From positions 1,178,001-1,242,000 of the forward strand of contig NZ_CP027848.1 in assembly GCF_003019275.1 (NCBI RefSeq): a stretch of 64,000 bases of DNA. Direction: 5' to 3'. The position numbers and the translations under genes were made by a program. The notes beneath the pieces are model-generated. The model searched no databases and was not told the origin of the DNA. It saw only the letters and a program-made list of their open reading frames with translations. Positions 10,138-20,206 of this stretch are shown in pieces; within the stretch, counting starts at the first letter, position 1, and each line of letters begins with the position of its first letter. The stretch is from Staphylococcus muscae (GTDB taxonomy: Bacteria; Bacillota; Bacilli; Staphylococcales; Staphylococcaceae).

Positions 10138-10152
10138 TTTGGTGATCATTCA

Positions 10153-11757
10153 TTAACTAATCAAGAGTGATAAGATGAATGTCCAAATACACCAGATAAC
10201 TAATAATGCAAAGCTATATTTCAATGTCATTTTTAGAAGTTCTGATTCTTTACCAACTTGTTTAACGGCTGCTGTTGCAATCGCAATAGATTGTGGTGAA
10301 ATTAATTTTGCAATCGAACCACCGGCAGTATTGGCTCCGACTAGAAGCGCACCACTTGTACCTACTTGGGGTGCTACTGATGCTTGAATTGGTGCAAATA
10401 ATGCATTGTTATTCACAACAGAACCTGTCATAAATACACCAATCCAACCTAAGATAGGTGATAAGAATGGGAAGATCGCACCTGTTTTTGATACACCTTC
10501 ACCCATTGCGGCTGTTAGGCCACCGTAAGTTGTTAACTTCGCAATTGCTAAAATCATACAGATTGTTAGAATTGGTAACCATAACTCTTTGAATGCTTCA
10601 GCGAGCAACTCACCTGCACGTTTGAAGTCAATAGTTTTCGCTAAAATAACTGTGATAACACCTGTGATTAATAATGCTGTTCCTGTTTGGTTCAACAAGT
10701 TGAATAATAATGTAATCGGTTCGTTCGACACATCGTTCATTGTGCCTGGAAGCGGAATCTTGATTGTTAAGAATGCTAAAGCGCCGCCTTCCATGAACAA
10801 CTCTTTGAATGTATTTGTACTCCAGATAAGCACAAGTACTGTTAGAATACCGAATGGACTCCAAGCATATAAGATTTCTTTCAAATTATGATGCTTCACT
10901 TCAACTTTAGATTCTTCCGCATTTAAGCGGAAGATATTTTTAGGTTGGAATTTCTTAGAGACTATTGCCAATGTTGCCATAGACGCTAATGGTGGTAAAA
11001 TATCAACTAATTCCGGACCTTGAACAAAACTTAAAATAATTTGTAATACAACATAAGGAACAACTGTTGCAATAATTGCTGGTAATGTTTCACGAATTCC
11101 TTTGAAACCATCTAAAATAAAGATTAATAAAAATGGGACAAAGAATGTAAGAATCGGTAAGCTATAATTGAGTGAACGTGCAACATCTAATGCAGTAATG
11201 TTGCCATGCAAACTCAATGTATCGATGACTGCGACTGGTAAACCAATCGCACCATAAGCCCCCGCAGCACCGTTAGCGATTAGGCAAAGCATCGCAGCTT
11301 TCAATGGTTCAAAACCTAATTGTGCAAGTAATACCGCACAAATGGCAATCGGTACACCAAAGCCTGCCACACCTTCTAAGAATGCGTTGAAACAAAAACC
11401 GATTAGTAACAATTGGATACGTTGGTCTTCAGAAATTGTTGTAATACTATCTTGAATGACTGAAAATTGACCTGTTGCAACAGTTACTTTATACAACCAA
11501 ACTGCCATCATAACAATGAAGCCAATTGGTAATATACCTTGATAAAAACCTTCTACAATCCCACCAGTCGCAATACCAACTGGTAACTTGAACACAAATA
11601 GCGCAACAATAATTGTAACGACTAATGTCGTTAATGCTGCATAAATCCCTTTCATTTTAAATACTGTTAAACAGAGTAAAAATAAAACAATCGGGATACT
11701 TGCGACCAATGCAGATAGCGCAAGATTTTGGAATGGATCAAATGAATGTACTAACAT
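10153..11757 (-). CDS. lctP: L-lactate permease
   Basis: The LctP-family carrier (534 residues from this start) has about 13 hydrophobic helices and the motif FCFNAFLEGVAGFGVPIAI. It imports or exports lactate with protons. I prefer the ATG at 11757 over 11766, because the earlier ATG lies only 2 bases after AAAGGA and the shorter product (MLVHSFDPFQNLALSALVAS) aligns with the S. aureus N-terminus. A strong Rex-like box about 50 bp upstream suggests derepression when NADH rises, consistent with fermentative lactate handling. Confidence 0.92.
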   Translation of the reverse strand: MLVHSFDPFQNLALSALVASIPIVLFLLCLTVFKMKGIYAALTTLVVTIIVALFVFKLPVGIATGGIVEGFYQGILPIGFIVMMAVWLYKVTVATGQFSVIQDSITTISEDQRIQLLLIGFCFNAFLEGVAGFGVPIAICAVLLAQLGFEPLKAAMLCLIANGAAGAYGAIGLPVAVIDTLSLHGNITALDVARSLNYSLPILTFFVPFLLIFILDGFKGIRETLPAIIATVVPYVVLQIILSFVQGPELVDILPPLASMATLAIVSKKFQPKNIFRLNAEESKVEVKHHNLKEILYAWSPFGILTVLVLIWSTNTFKELFMEGGALAFLTIKIPLPGTMNDVSNEPITLLFNLLNQTGTALLITGVITVILAKTIDFKRAGELLAEAFKELWLPILTICMILAIAKLTTYGGLTAAMGEGVSKTGAIFPFLSPILGWIGVFMTGSVVNNNALFAPIQASVAPQVGTSGALLVGANTAGGSIAKLISPQSIAIATAAVKQVGKESELLKMTLKYSFALLVIWCIWTFILSLLIS

Positions 11758-11806
11758 CTCTTTCATCTTCCTTTAATATTTATTTACTTACTTGAAACAA
11801 ATCTGA

Positions 11807-11824
11807 TTGTGATTTATTTCACAC
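11807..11824. promoter_or_regulatory. Rex-like operator upstream of lctP
   Basis: TTGTGATTTATTTCACAC matches TTGTGAA-W4-TTCACAA at 16 of 18 positions. It sits in the expected promoter zone of lctP. Rex is the NADH-sensing repressor of fermentation and anaerobic genes in S. aureus. Confidence 0.65.
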
Positions 11825-12034
11825 GAAAAATATACCACTTATATTATAGCAAATCAATATGTTATCTTAATTTTTATAATAGAAAATATTTTCCATTTTC
11901 TCACAATCATTTATTAATATATGATATTTTCTTAGGGAATTTATTCTACACTATTTCGATAATATTCAACAATTAAGTTGTTTGGAATCTATAATCAAAT
12001 ATTAAAGAAAGACCGTACTATCTTTTAAGAACAG

Positions 12035-12067
12035 AAAAAGGATTGGATGTATCACATCCAATCCCTT
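12035..12067 (-). terminator. Terminator of the lipoprotein gene
   Basis: Minus-strand hairpin GGGATTGGATGT-gat-ACATCCAATCC followed by TTTTTC. Confidence 0.75.
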
Positions 12068-12076
12068 CACTTCATA

Positions 12077-12685
12077 TTATTGACGATATGCAGGATTTAC
12101 AATCTTTACATCTCCTGCTTTATCAACAGTTACAATGGTATACGTACCTGGATTTGCTTGGTTCAAGAAACTGAAAACATACATATAATAGCCATCTTCA
12201 CCTTCTGCCGCATAATCATTATAAGGATTATCGTAACCGTTAAATTGATTTACTTCCGCAGTTGCTTTTTGTAATGCACCTTGAAATTCTGGTAACAATT
12301 CCTGTGCTTGTTGATCACTTAATGGTTGACGCACCAAGTTTTGTGCAACTGGAACGACATTCTGACCTTGATAAGGACCTGTCGCATTCGTTGATGCAGT
12401 TGTCTGTTGATCATTGTTTTGCGCTGCTGCTGTTTGTCCATGATTATCAGCAGTTGCTGCTTGTTGCGTTTGATCTTCTGTTTGAGAGTTCTCTGCTTTG
12501 TCTTTCTCAGCATGATCTGCTTCTTTCTCTTTTGATGCTTTTTCATCTTTCTCTGTTGATTTTTGCTGTTTTTGTTCAGTTTTTGGTTCTGTTTTCTTGT
12601 CTTTTGATTCGTTATGACTGTCATCATTAGAACATGCTGCTAATACAAGTGCGAATGCAAAAAGGCCGGCTAATAATCTTTTCAT
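12077..12685 (-). CDS. Staphylococcal lipoprotein of unknown function
   Basis: A 202-residue secreted protein starts at the ATG 12685 (a good ribosome site; the upstream in-frame ATG lacks one). The signal peptide ends in the lipobox LAAC with lipidated Cys18. Residues 19-105 are a Lys/Glu then Gln/Thr/Ala-rich low-complexity linker. The C-terminal ~90 residues form a compact domain (LSDQQAQELLPEFQGALQKA ... GYYMYVFSFLNQANPGTYTI). I do not recognise an activity. The long linker suggests it holds the folded domain away from the membrane, within or beyond the wall. Confidence 0.75.
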   Translation of the reverse strand: MKRLLAGLFAFALVLAACSNDDSHNESKDKKTEPKTEQKQQKSTEKDEKASKEKEADHAEKDKAENSQTEDQTQQAATADNHGQTAAAQNNDQQTTASTNATGPYQGQNVVPVAQNLVRQPLSDQQAQELLPEFQGALQKATAEVNQFNGYDNPYNDYAAEGEDGYYMYVFSFLNQANPGTYTIVTVDKAGDVKIVNPAYRQ

Positions 12686-12776
12686 AAATATTACCTCCAA
12701 GTTATTTATATGCACTACTTGACTATATTTTACACCTTTTCACGCACATAACAAATAATCTTCCTAATATGTCACA

Positions 12777-13316
12777 TTATTGTTTCAAACGATCTGTCGC
12801 AATTGGCATCTCCATCAAATCGTCTTCTTCAACATGTCCACCCATCACAAAGTCTAATGTTCCAGTCTTAGCCATTCCCTGTTTCTTATAAAAATGAATG
12901 GCTTGACGATTCTTTGGCCACACACCTAACCAAATTGCAGTCTTATCTGCTTCTCTTGCTAGTTTTAACGCTTTATCAAACATTAACTGTCCTAAGTGTT
13001 GACCATGATATGTTTCGTATAAGTAGATACGTTGGATTTCAGCGTAATCTTCACCTTTATCAACAGTCTGTGCATTCCCCACATTTAACTTGAAGTATCC
13101 AGCGACTCTTCCCTCTACTACAAGTAAATAGAACTGTGATTGTGAATGTGTGACTTCTCGTGTCAATGATTCATAAGAAAACGCAGAATCAATGTAATCT
13201 TGAAAGTATTGATCATCTTCGTCATCTTCACGATACGCATCTTCAAACGTTTCTATACTCACACGTCGTAATAGCTCCACTTGTTCAGTCGTTACGCGTT
13301 CAAAACGATAGTCCAT
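12777..13316 (-). CDS. GNAT-family N-acetyltransferase
   Basis: This 179-residue protein has the GNAT fold with an acetyl-CoA loop region around YETYHGQHLGQLMFDKALKL and the conserved WLGVWPKNRQAIHFYKKQGM strand-helix. The substrate is unknown. I chose the ATG at 13316, which has AAGGAGGG 6-8 bases upstream; an in-frame start at 13340 lacks support. It stands alone between oppositely directed neighbours. Confidence 0.8.
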   Translation of the reverse strand: MDYRFERVTTEQVELLRRVSIETFEDAYREDDEDDQYFQDYIDSAFSYESLTREVTHSQSQFYLLVVEGRVAGYFKLNVGNAQTVDKGEDYAEIQRIYLYETYHGQHLGQLMFDKALKLAREADKTAIWLGVWPKNRQAIHFYKKQGMAKTGTLDFVMGGHVEEDDLMEMPIATDRLKQ

Positions 13317-13439
13317 CTCAATCCCTCCTTGCCCTGTCACTTTAGTTATAACCTATTCATGCCTTTCATTGCAACAATCTTTCGAAGCCTGTTATAGTGA
13401 AGTTGTACATATCTCACAACAACTGAGGAGGTTACACTC

Positions 13440-14435
13440 ATGCAATCATTCAAATCATATGTTTTAACAACAACTGAAGAAGGTATGACAGCGGGATTCA
13501 AAACATTAACCTTTGATGACTTATCCGAAGGGGATGTGACAATCCATATCCATTATTCAAGCATTAATTACAAAGATATGTTGGCAACACAACCTGGCAA
13601 CAAAATTATCCGACAATATCCACGTATTCCTGGCATTGACTTCTCAGGAATTGTCATCGAATCAAGCCATCCAAACTTTCAAACAGGCGATCGTGTACTT
13701 GCAACAGGGTACGATATTGGCGTCTCACATGATGGTGGATTTAGTGAAGTCGCACGTGTTAAAGGAGACTGGCTCGTGCCATTACCAGATAATCTAACTT
13801 TGGAAGAAGCCATGATTATCGGAACAGCAGGTTATACCGCTGCACTATCTGTATCTGCACTAGAACAAAATGGACTCACACCAGAAAAAGGGCCTGTCTT
13901 AGTACGTGGTGCTTCTGGTGGTGTCGGAACGATGGCAATTATGATGTTGCATCGCCTTGGTTACGATATCATTGCAAGCTCTAGCCATACAGAACAATCC
14001 GAAGTATTCCGGACATTAGGTGCATCGCAATGTATTGACCGCATTGATGAGCTCACACCAAAAGCACTTCATAAGACAGAATGGCAAGGTGTCATTGATC
14101 CAGTTGGTGGCCCATCATTGGGAGAGGTGCTTAAACGTATCCATCCATCAGGGGCGATTGCCTTAAGCGGTAATGCTGGAGGAACTGCTTTTGAAAGTTC
14201 TGTATTCCCATTCATCTTACGTGATGTCCGTTTAATCGGTATCGACTCAGTTTATACCCCAATGTCTTATCGTCAATCTATTTGGGAGCGTTTAGCAACT
14301 GATTTGAAACCTGATCACCTGCATACAGTAAAACAAGTTGTTCCTTTCGATAAACTAGTTGATGGAATCAAGTCATTCAACATCTCTTCTCAGCCTGGCC
14401 GTATTGTTATCGATATGGGACAAGAATCAACATAA
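13440..14435 (+). CDS. YhdH/YhfP-family NADPH:quinone oxidoreductase-like protein
   Basis: This is a 331-residue zinc-independent medium-chain dehydrogenase. The N-terminal GroES-like domain includes SSINYKDMLATQPGNKI, and the nucleotide-binding motif is GASGGVGTMAIMMLHRLGYD. E. coli YhdH/AcuI relatives act as acrylyl-CoA reductases, while many are annotated as quinone reductases; the substrate here is not evident. A strong GAGGAGG site precedes the start. A hairpin terminator follows. Confidence 0.82.
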   Translation: MQSFKSYVLTTTEEGMTAGFKTLTFDDLSEGDVTIHIHYSSINYKDMLATQPGNKIIRQYPRIPGIDFSGIVIESSHPNFQTGDRVLATGYDIGVSHDGGFSEVARVKGDWLVPLPDNLTLEEAMIIGTAGYTAALSVSALEQNGLTPEKGPVLVRGASGGVGTMAIMMLHRLGYDIIASSSHTEQSEVFRTLGASQCIDRIDELTPKALHKTEWQGVIDPVGGPSLGEVLKRIHPSGAIALSGNAGGTAFESSVFPFILRDVRLIGIDSVYTPMSYRQSIWERLATDLKPDHLHTVKQVVPFDKLVDGIKSFNISSQPGRIVIDMGQEST

Positions 14436-14449
14436 CGATTATGATTGTT

Positions 14450-14485
14450 AGAGTAAGTGAACAAATGTCACTTGCTCTTTTTTAT
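14450..14485 (+). terminator. Terminator after the YhdH-like gene
   Basis: Hairpin AGAGtAAGTGA-acaaatg-TCACTTgCTCT followed by a run of six T. Confidence 0.75.
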
Positions 14486-14506
14486 GATGATTTGCACATC
14501 GTTAAT

Positions 14507-14521
14507 TGATATTCATTATCA
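14507..14521. promoter_or_regulatory. Fur box upstream of iruO
   Basis: TGATATTCATTATCA matches the 7-1-7 Fur core TGATAAT-N-ATTATCA at 14 of 15 positions, 46 bp before the iruO start. This predicts iron repression. Confidence 0.65.
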
Positions 14522-14566
14522 TTTGTAAGATAATAAAAGTAATAACTACGTGAGAGGTGTCTATAA

Positions 14567-15595
<1,029 letters not shown>

Positions 15596-15634
15596 AAAAG
15601 TGTGACATCCACTATTCTGGATGTCACACTTTTT
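15596..15634. terminator. Bidirectional terminator iruO / DUF2871 gene
   Basis: Arms AAAAGTGTGACATCCA and TGGATGTCACACTTTT with a 6-base loop; serves convergent genes. Confidence 0.85.
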
Positions 15635-15636
15635 TA

Positions 15637-16056
15637 TTATTCTGCGTCTCTCGGTTCTTTTAAAATGGCTTGTCTAAGCAAGAAGAATAACAGGATAAAA
15701 CCTGCTGTAATGACAACATGCCCGATTCCTGCAAACCCTGAGAATGAGGCAGGTACTTCTTGTCCAGAAATTTGCATAAATCCTTTAGCAAATTGCATAC
15801 TCACTGTCACAATCACACCTGTATTGTAAATAATATAAAACCAATTGAATAAATAATAGCTACTAATTTTGAATAGCTTTTCAATAGAGATTAATATTAA
15901 AAATACAAACATACCTAATGTCAACAAGTGTGTATGCATCACACTCATTTGTGTATCTCCTGTGAAGTTATAGTGCAATGTTAATTCGCGATAACCAAAA
16001 CCACTAAACAAGCCTAGTACAGTATAAAACATAAACGCATATAAAATTCTTTTCAT
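15637..16056 (-). CDS. DUF2871-like integral membrane protein
   Basis: This 139-residue protein has four membrane helices with the motif THLLTLGMFVFLILISIEKL near helix 2. I assign it to the DUF2871 group from memory. The start at 16056 is preceded by GGAGTG; in-frame upstream ATGs at 16074 and 16110 lack a ribosome site. It lies downstream of the copper genes ycnJ/ycnI in the same orientation, 131 bp away. A paired His and several Tyr/Gly positions in helices could bind metal or heme, but this is speculation. Confidence 0.7.
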   Translation of the reverse strand: MKRILYAFMFYTVLGLFSGFGYRELTLHYNFTGDTQMSVMHTHLLTLGMFVFLILISIEKLFKISSYYLFNWFYIIYNTGVIVTVSMQFAKGFMQISGQEVPASFSGFAGIGHVVITAGFILLFFLLRQAILKEPRDAE

Positions 16057-16187
16057 GTGTAACGCACACTCCATATTCACACAAAGAGATGAGACATTCG
16101 AAATGAACATTTGATAAATAGCATCCCAATCTCTTGCATTATTTCACGTATCATTATCCTTATTTCTAAAGAGACTGTCAATGTCAA

Positions 16188-16787
16188 TTACTTGTCAGTT
16201 TTCGTAATATTTCGCTGTTTAAACAATGCGACCACAGACACAATCAACGCAAGTATCGACACGATCCATAATGCTGTTTGTCCACCTGTTGACGGTGTTT
16301 CTTCGTGTTCAATATCCGCCTTCTCCACCTTCGTCACTGGTGCAGGCGTCTCACTCTTCTCATTCTCATCTGTCCAACGTACAACTGTTCCGTCTTTGTA
16401 TGTTTGAATCGCCTTCCATTTGAATTCGCCTGACTCTTCTGGGTTAGCTACTACAATCGGAAAGTCAACATGTTCATTTGGACCAATTCCTTTGTTGGTT
16501 GCTGTCCAAGTAATCTTCTCAATATTACCTTTATTATCTTTTTTGAAGGTATGTTTAAAACCATTCACAGGTTGTACAGTTGATAGCGCCACACCTTAAG
16601 GCACTTCCAACTCTAGCTTCACTGTTTGATCATTGCGCTCTACTGGTACACGTACATTATATTCTTCATATGAGCCCGGTTCACTAACTTGCGGGTTTAA
16701 TGTGACATGTGCTTCTGCCACCCCTACCGACCCAATGGTTGTTACGACAACAAATCCGAGACTTGCCAATAATTTATTTAATTTCAT
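16188..16787 (-). pseudogene. YcnI-like (DUF1775) copper protein gene interrupted by an in-frame TAA
   Basis: The 5' part (16787 to 16596) encodes a signal peptide ending AEA, the mature His27, and the start of a DUF1775 domain; it stops at TAA (16596-16598). The same frame continues without a shift as GVALSTVQPVNGFKHTF and so on to 16188, ending in a TPSTGG linker and a C-terminal membrane helix. Read through, the product would be 199 residues, the usual family size. The break is thus a single nonsense codon between VP and GVA. YcnI proteins bind copper through the mature N-terminal His. It follows ycnJ by 18 bases, so the two form an operon. A sequencing error is possible. Confidence 0.85.
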
Positions 16788-16805
16788 CCAATCACTCCTG
16801 TTATT

Positions 16806-18053
16806 TTATAATGGTGCTGCAATTTGACTCATAATAACTCCTGCTAATATAAGCAAAACCCCTATTAATATTTCAAAATACAACATTGGTTGATGAATTT
16901 TCCGCTTTTTGTTCATCGCCCAGAATGTTTGGACTGCACCTAAACCCATTAATACAATCGTCAAACTAATCTTTGTTAACCATAAAATACTATATGTTGT
17001 TTGTTGTGTCACAATCGCCTGAATAGATGTTGCATCAATTGACATCAGTAAGCCTGTCACAATAATGATGATGACAGCTCCTATGTTCGTTTTTAATAAT
17101 ACATCACGCAAAATCAATACATAGGAATGCTGTTGATGTGACTGTATATAAGCATAGAGGTAAACAAAACTGCCGAGCCACACAGCAATTCCCGCTAAAT
17201 GTAAAGTTCGCAGTAGCAAGGCGTACAGTGGAACATCTTGTGCCCAAACATGTCCTGAACTTGCTAAACTGATCAATATTAATATCGGCATAGCATGATA
17301 CCAAATAGGCTCCATCTGTCTAAGTGAAAATAAGATGACTGTTATCATCAACGCCACCATTGCCAGAAGAAATGGAAAAGATGTCCATGTTGATAAATCA
17401 AGCCTTAATAGTTGTTGAATGGCATTACTCGACAAAGTCATTAAATATACCAAACTCGTCGCTCCTATCAACATCACGAGTATCCATGCAATACTGCGGT
17501 ACTTCGGCAAAATATCAAATGTCGGTGCACTTGCCTGTGCCATAATGCGATTGACTATGTAGAGACCTGTTAAGAGCAACACACTCCCTTGCATGACAAA
17601 ACGTAAGACACCCAACCACCAATACGCATCGACATAAAATGGTTTTGACATATCTATATGCTTCGCTGTTTGTGTGCCAATCGAAAATTGATAATGTCCA
17701 GAAACTTCATGACCATCGGGTGACACCGCTCGCCATTTCACTGCGTATGTCCCTTCATCATGCTGTTGTGTTCGAAATGTAACCGTATCCGAATAGCCTG
17801 TTTGATCAGAGTGAAGTTGTTCGACTTGATGTCCTTTATCATTATAGAGTTGTAATTCTGTGTAACGTACATTCACAGGATCACTGAACTTTAACTTAAT
17901 CTCGTCAGGTGCATTAGATACCACTTCATCTTGCATAGGCTGGTAGTTCTCTAATGAAACATGTGCAGATGCCACATTAAAATATCCACCCAATACAAAA
18001 ATCATCGCAATAAGTATCCACCATAATAGCCCCGTACGTCTTGCAATACTCAT
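16806..18053 (-). CDS. CopC-CopD fusion copper uptake protein (YcnJ-like)
   Basis: This 415-residue protein has a signal peptide (residues 1-30, ending ASA), then a CopC domain with the mature N-terminal His31 and the second copper region DGHEVSGHYQF. A CopD membrane domain of about eight helices follows (residues 140-415). Relatives such as B. subtilis YcnJ take part in copper acquisition. A GGGAGG site precedes the start. The broken ycnI-like gene follows directly. An inverted repeat 29 bp upstream may be the operator. Confidence 0.87.
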   Translation of the reverse strand: MSIARRTGLLWWILIAMIFVLGGYFNVASAHVSLENYQPMQDEVVSNAPDEIKLKFSDPVNVRYTELQLYNDKGHQVEQLHSDQTGYSDTVTFRTQQHDEGTYAVKWRAVSPDGHEVSGHYQFSIGTQTAKHIDMSKPFYVDAYWWLGVLRFVMQGSVLLLTGLYIVNRIMAQASAPTFDILPKYRSIAWILVMLIGATSLVYLMTLSSNAIQQLLRLDLSTWTSFPFLLAMVALMITVILFSLRQMEPIWYHAMPILILISLASSGHVWAQDVPLYALLLRTLHLAGIAVWLGSFVYLYAYIQSHQQHSYVLILRDVLLKTNIGAVIIIIVTGLLMSIDATSIQAIVTQQTTYSILWLTKISLTIVLMGLGAVQTFWAMNKKRKIHQPMLYFEILIGVLLILAGVIMSQIAAPL

Positions 18054-18081
18054 AACTTACCTCCCGTAATACATCATTCTC

Positions 18082-18107
18082 AAAGCATACGATATAAACA
18101 ATGCTTT
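18082..18107. promoter_or_regulatory. Inverted repeat upstream of ycnJ-like gene
   Basis: AAAGCAT-N12-ATGCTTT has perfect 7-base arms, 29 bp before the start codon. It could bind a copper-responsive or other dimeric regulator; the cognate factor is unknown. Confidence 0.35.
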
Positions 18108-18192
18108 AAGACAATATAATTATCATATATTATCTATCATGCGCTACATTTATGTTTGTTTCAAGTATTAATTTTAGGACATGCTAAAAAAA

Positions 18193-18229
18193 CACCTTTC
18201 AATCGGACTTTATACCGATTAAAAGGTGC
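18193..18229 (-). terminator. Terminator of nptA-like gene
   Basis: Minus-strand hairpin CACCTTTTAATCGG-tataaagt-CCGATTGAAAGGTG followed by seven T. Confidence 0.85.
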
Positions 18230-18244
18230 TATACCAACTATCTA

Positions 18245-19906
18245 TTAAGTTGTTACTGCTTCTTCTTCAACAACTACATCATCATTCAGACCTACCATCG
18301 CTTCTGAGATGTTACGTGAATTGTATCCGATGCGTTCTAATACACCGATCATATCAACATATAGCAATCCACCATCTGTTGAACATACACCTCGGTTAAG
18401 ACGTTTGATGTGGTCTTTACGCAATCGATGTTCAATTGTGAAGGCTTCTTGACTACGTGCTGCCACTTCATCTTTTTTCGTTGTATCGTATACATCAAGT
18501 GTTTCTAATGCTTTGTCGAACGACTCCTCTACGAACGTAAAGAGTTTGTCGATACCCTTTTGTGCATCTTCTGTAAGATTGATATCTTTTTGCTTCTGAC
18601 GATTAATGAGATCGATATATTCTTTAATACGATTTGATACTTTTAAGACTGTACGATTTACATCTAACATCACTGCTAAACGCTCAACATCTTTTTTATT
18701 AACATCTTTTGTTGAAATACGTACAAGATAACTTCGAATACTGTCTGTAATTGTTTCGACAGCTTGATGTTTTTGTTCAATTTGTTTTAAGAACTTCTTA
18801 TCAATTGCATCTGCATTGTGCACATCATCTAACATCGTTTGTACGATACGACCCACATTTTGTAATTCTTTTTGTGTTTCTTGTAATGCCACACTTGGTG
18901 CATGGTATACAAGGTCATGATTTAAGTGCTGTGGTTTGTACTCTTCTGTAACATCTTTACCTGGTACAATCTTCGTTACAATCCATGCAAGGGCGCCAAC
19001 GAATGGTAATTGAATCATTGTATTCGTTACGTTAAATGCACCGTGCGCAAAGGCAATCGCCATCGCCGGTTTCATGTTCCAAGCTTCTTGAATAAAGCCA
19101 ACTGCATGGATAACCAATGGCATAAAGAGTGAGAAGATAATCACACCAATTACATTAAAGATAACGTGTACGAATGCGGCACGTTTCGCTGCTAATGAAC
19201 CTGCTAAACTTGCTAATACCGCTGTGATCGTTGTTCCAATGTTGTCACCGAGTAAAACTGGGATTGCCCCGTGTAGTTCAATTAAACCTTGCCCGTAAAA
19301 TTCTTGAAGAATACCAATTGTTGCGCTTGAACTTTGTACAAGAGCTGTCAAGCCAACACCTGCTAAAATGCCGTATAATGGGTTGGATGACATATCAAGC
19401 ATAATCTGTCTGAAGCTGTCTAATTCGGCTAATGGTTTTACGGCACCACCCATAAACTCCAAACCGAAGAAAAGTGAACCGAAACCAAATAAAATACGTC
19501 CAATATTTTGAATCTTAGACTTTTTAAAGAAGAAAATTAAGAATGCACCAAGAGCAAGAATAGGCATCGCATATTCGCCTAAGTCGATACCGATGATGAA
19601 GGCTGTTACCGTTGTTCCAATGTTTGCCCCCATAATAACACCGATGGCTTGTTTTAATGTCATAAATCCAGCAGTAACAAGTCCAATTGTAATAACTGTT
19701 GTCCCTGAACTACTTTGAATCAAAATTGTCACGATCATACCTGCTAATACACCTAATAGTGGATTAGATGTAAACTTGTTTAAGATATCGCGCAAACGAT
19801 CTCCTGCCGAAGCTTGCAAACCGTCTCCCATTACTTTCAATCCGTAAAGGAAAATACCAAGTCCTCCTAAAAATGAAAAGATGACTTGCGTGATTGACAT
19901 TTCCAT
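18245..19906 (-). CDS. nptA: Na+/phosphate cotransporter with PhoU-like domain (NptA family)
   Basis: This 553-residue NptA/PNaS-family protein has two repeated membrane halves. Each carries a QSSS motif (QSSSGTTVITIGL and QSSSATIGILQ) and GxNIGTT-type loops (MGANIGTTVTAFI, LGDNIGTTITAVL). A cytosolic PhoU-like helical domain covers about residues 340-540. It imports phosphate with sodium. The first ATG (19906) is 6 bases from GAGGTG, better placed than the ATG two codons later. It is monocistronic, ending in a strong terminator. Confidence 0.88.
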   Translation of the reverse strand: MEMSITQVIFSFLGGLGIFLYGLKVMGDGLQASAGDRLRDILNKFTSNPLLGVLAGMIVTILIQSSSGTTVITIGLVTAGFMTLKQAIGVIMGANIGTTVTAFIIGIDLGEYAMPILALGAFLIFFFKKSKIQNIGRILFGFGSLFFGLEFMGGAVKPLAELDSFRQIMLDMSSNPLYGILAGVGLTALVQSSSATIGILQEFYGQGLIELHGAIPVLLGDNIGTTITAVLASLAGSLAAKRAAFVHVIFNVIGVIIFSLFMPLVIHAVGFIQEAWNMKPAMAIAFAHGAFNVTNTMIQLPFVGALAWIVTKIVPGKDVTEEYKPQHLNHDLVYHAPSVALQETQKELQNVGRIVQTMLDDVHNADAIDKKFLKQIEQKHQAVETITDSIRSYLVRISTKDVNKKDVERLAVMLDVNRTVLKVSNRIKEYIDLINRQKQKDINLTEDAQKGIDKLFTFVEESFDKALETLDVYDTTKKDEVAARSQEAFTIEHRLRKDHIKRLNRGVCSTDGGLLYVDMIGVLERIGYNSRNISEAMVGLNDDVVVEEEAVTT

Positions 19907-20206
19907 GATTTCACCTCTAAAATGTGTGTCTTTTATTTTTTTACAAATTATTCATAATCTATACAATCCACAGTATGACGTATGATTGTAAATTTAATGT
20001 TAAGGTGGTGTGAAGTTTGTTTTAATTTCATTTATTACGCTCACTTGCTCATGGAAATGGGACAAAAACCTTAAAAGTTTATAATAGATTTCGTTGTTTC
20101 ATCTCGTTTTCCATAAATAAATCACCACTATATCTGATCCTGTATGTTCTTTACATCAAAAAAAGCGTATGATAATCTTATTCAATTGAAACAAAGGAGA
20201 TACTCT

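Noticed and set aside
12319..12627. Lys/Gln-rich open frame overlapping the lipoprotein gene
   Set aside because: It is a frame shadow of the low-complexity linker of the lipoprotein.
16188..16592. Separate gene starting at GTG after the ycnI stop
   Set aside because: Same frame as the upstream part, no ribosome site, and it lacks the signal peptide; it is the rest of the interrupted gene.
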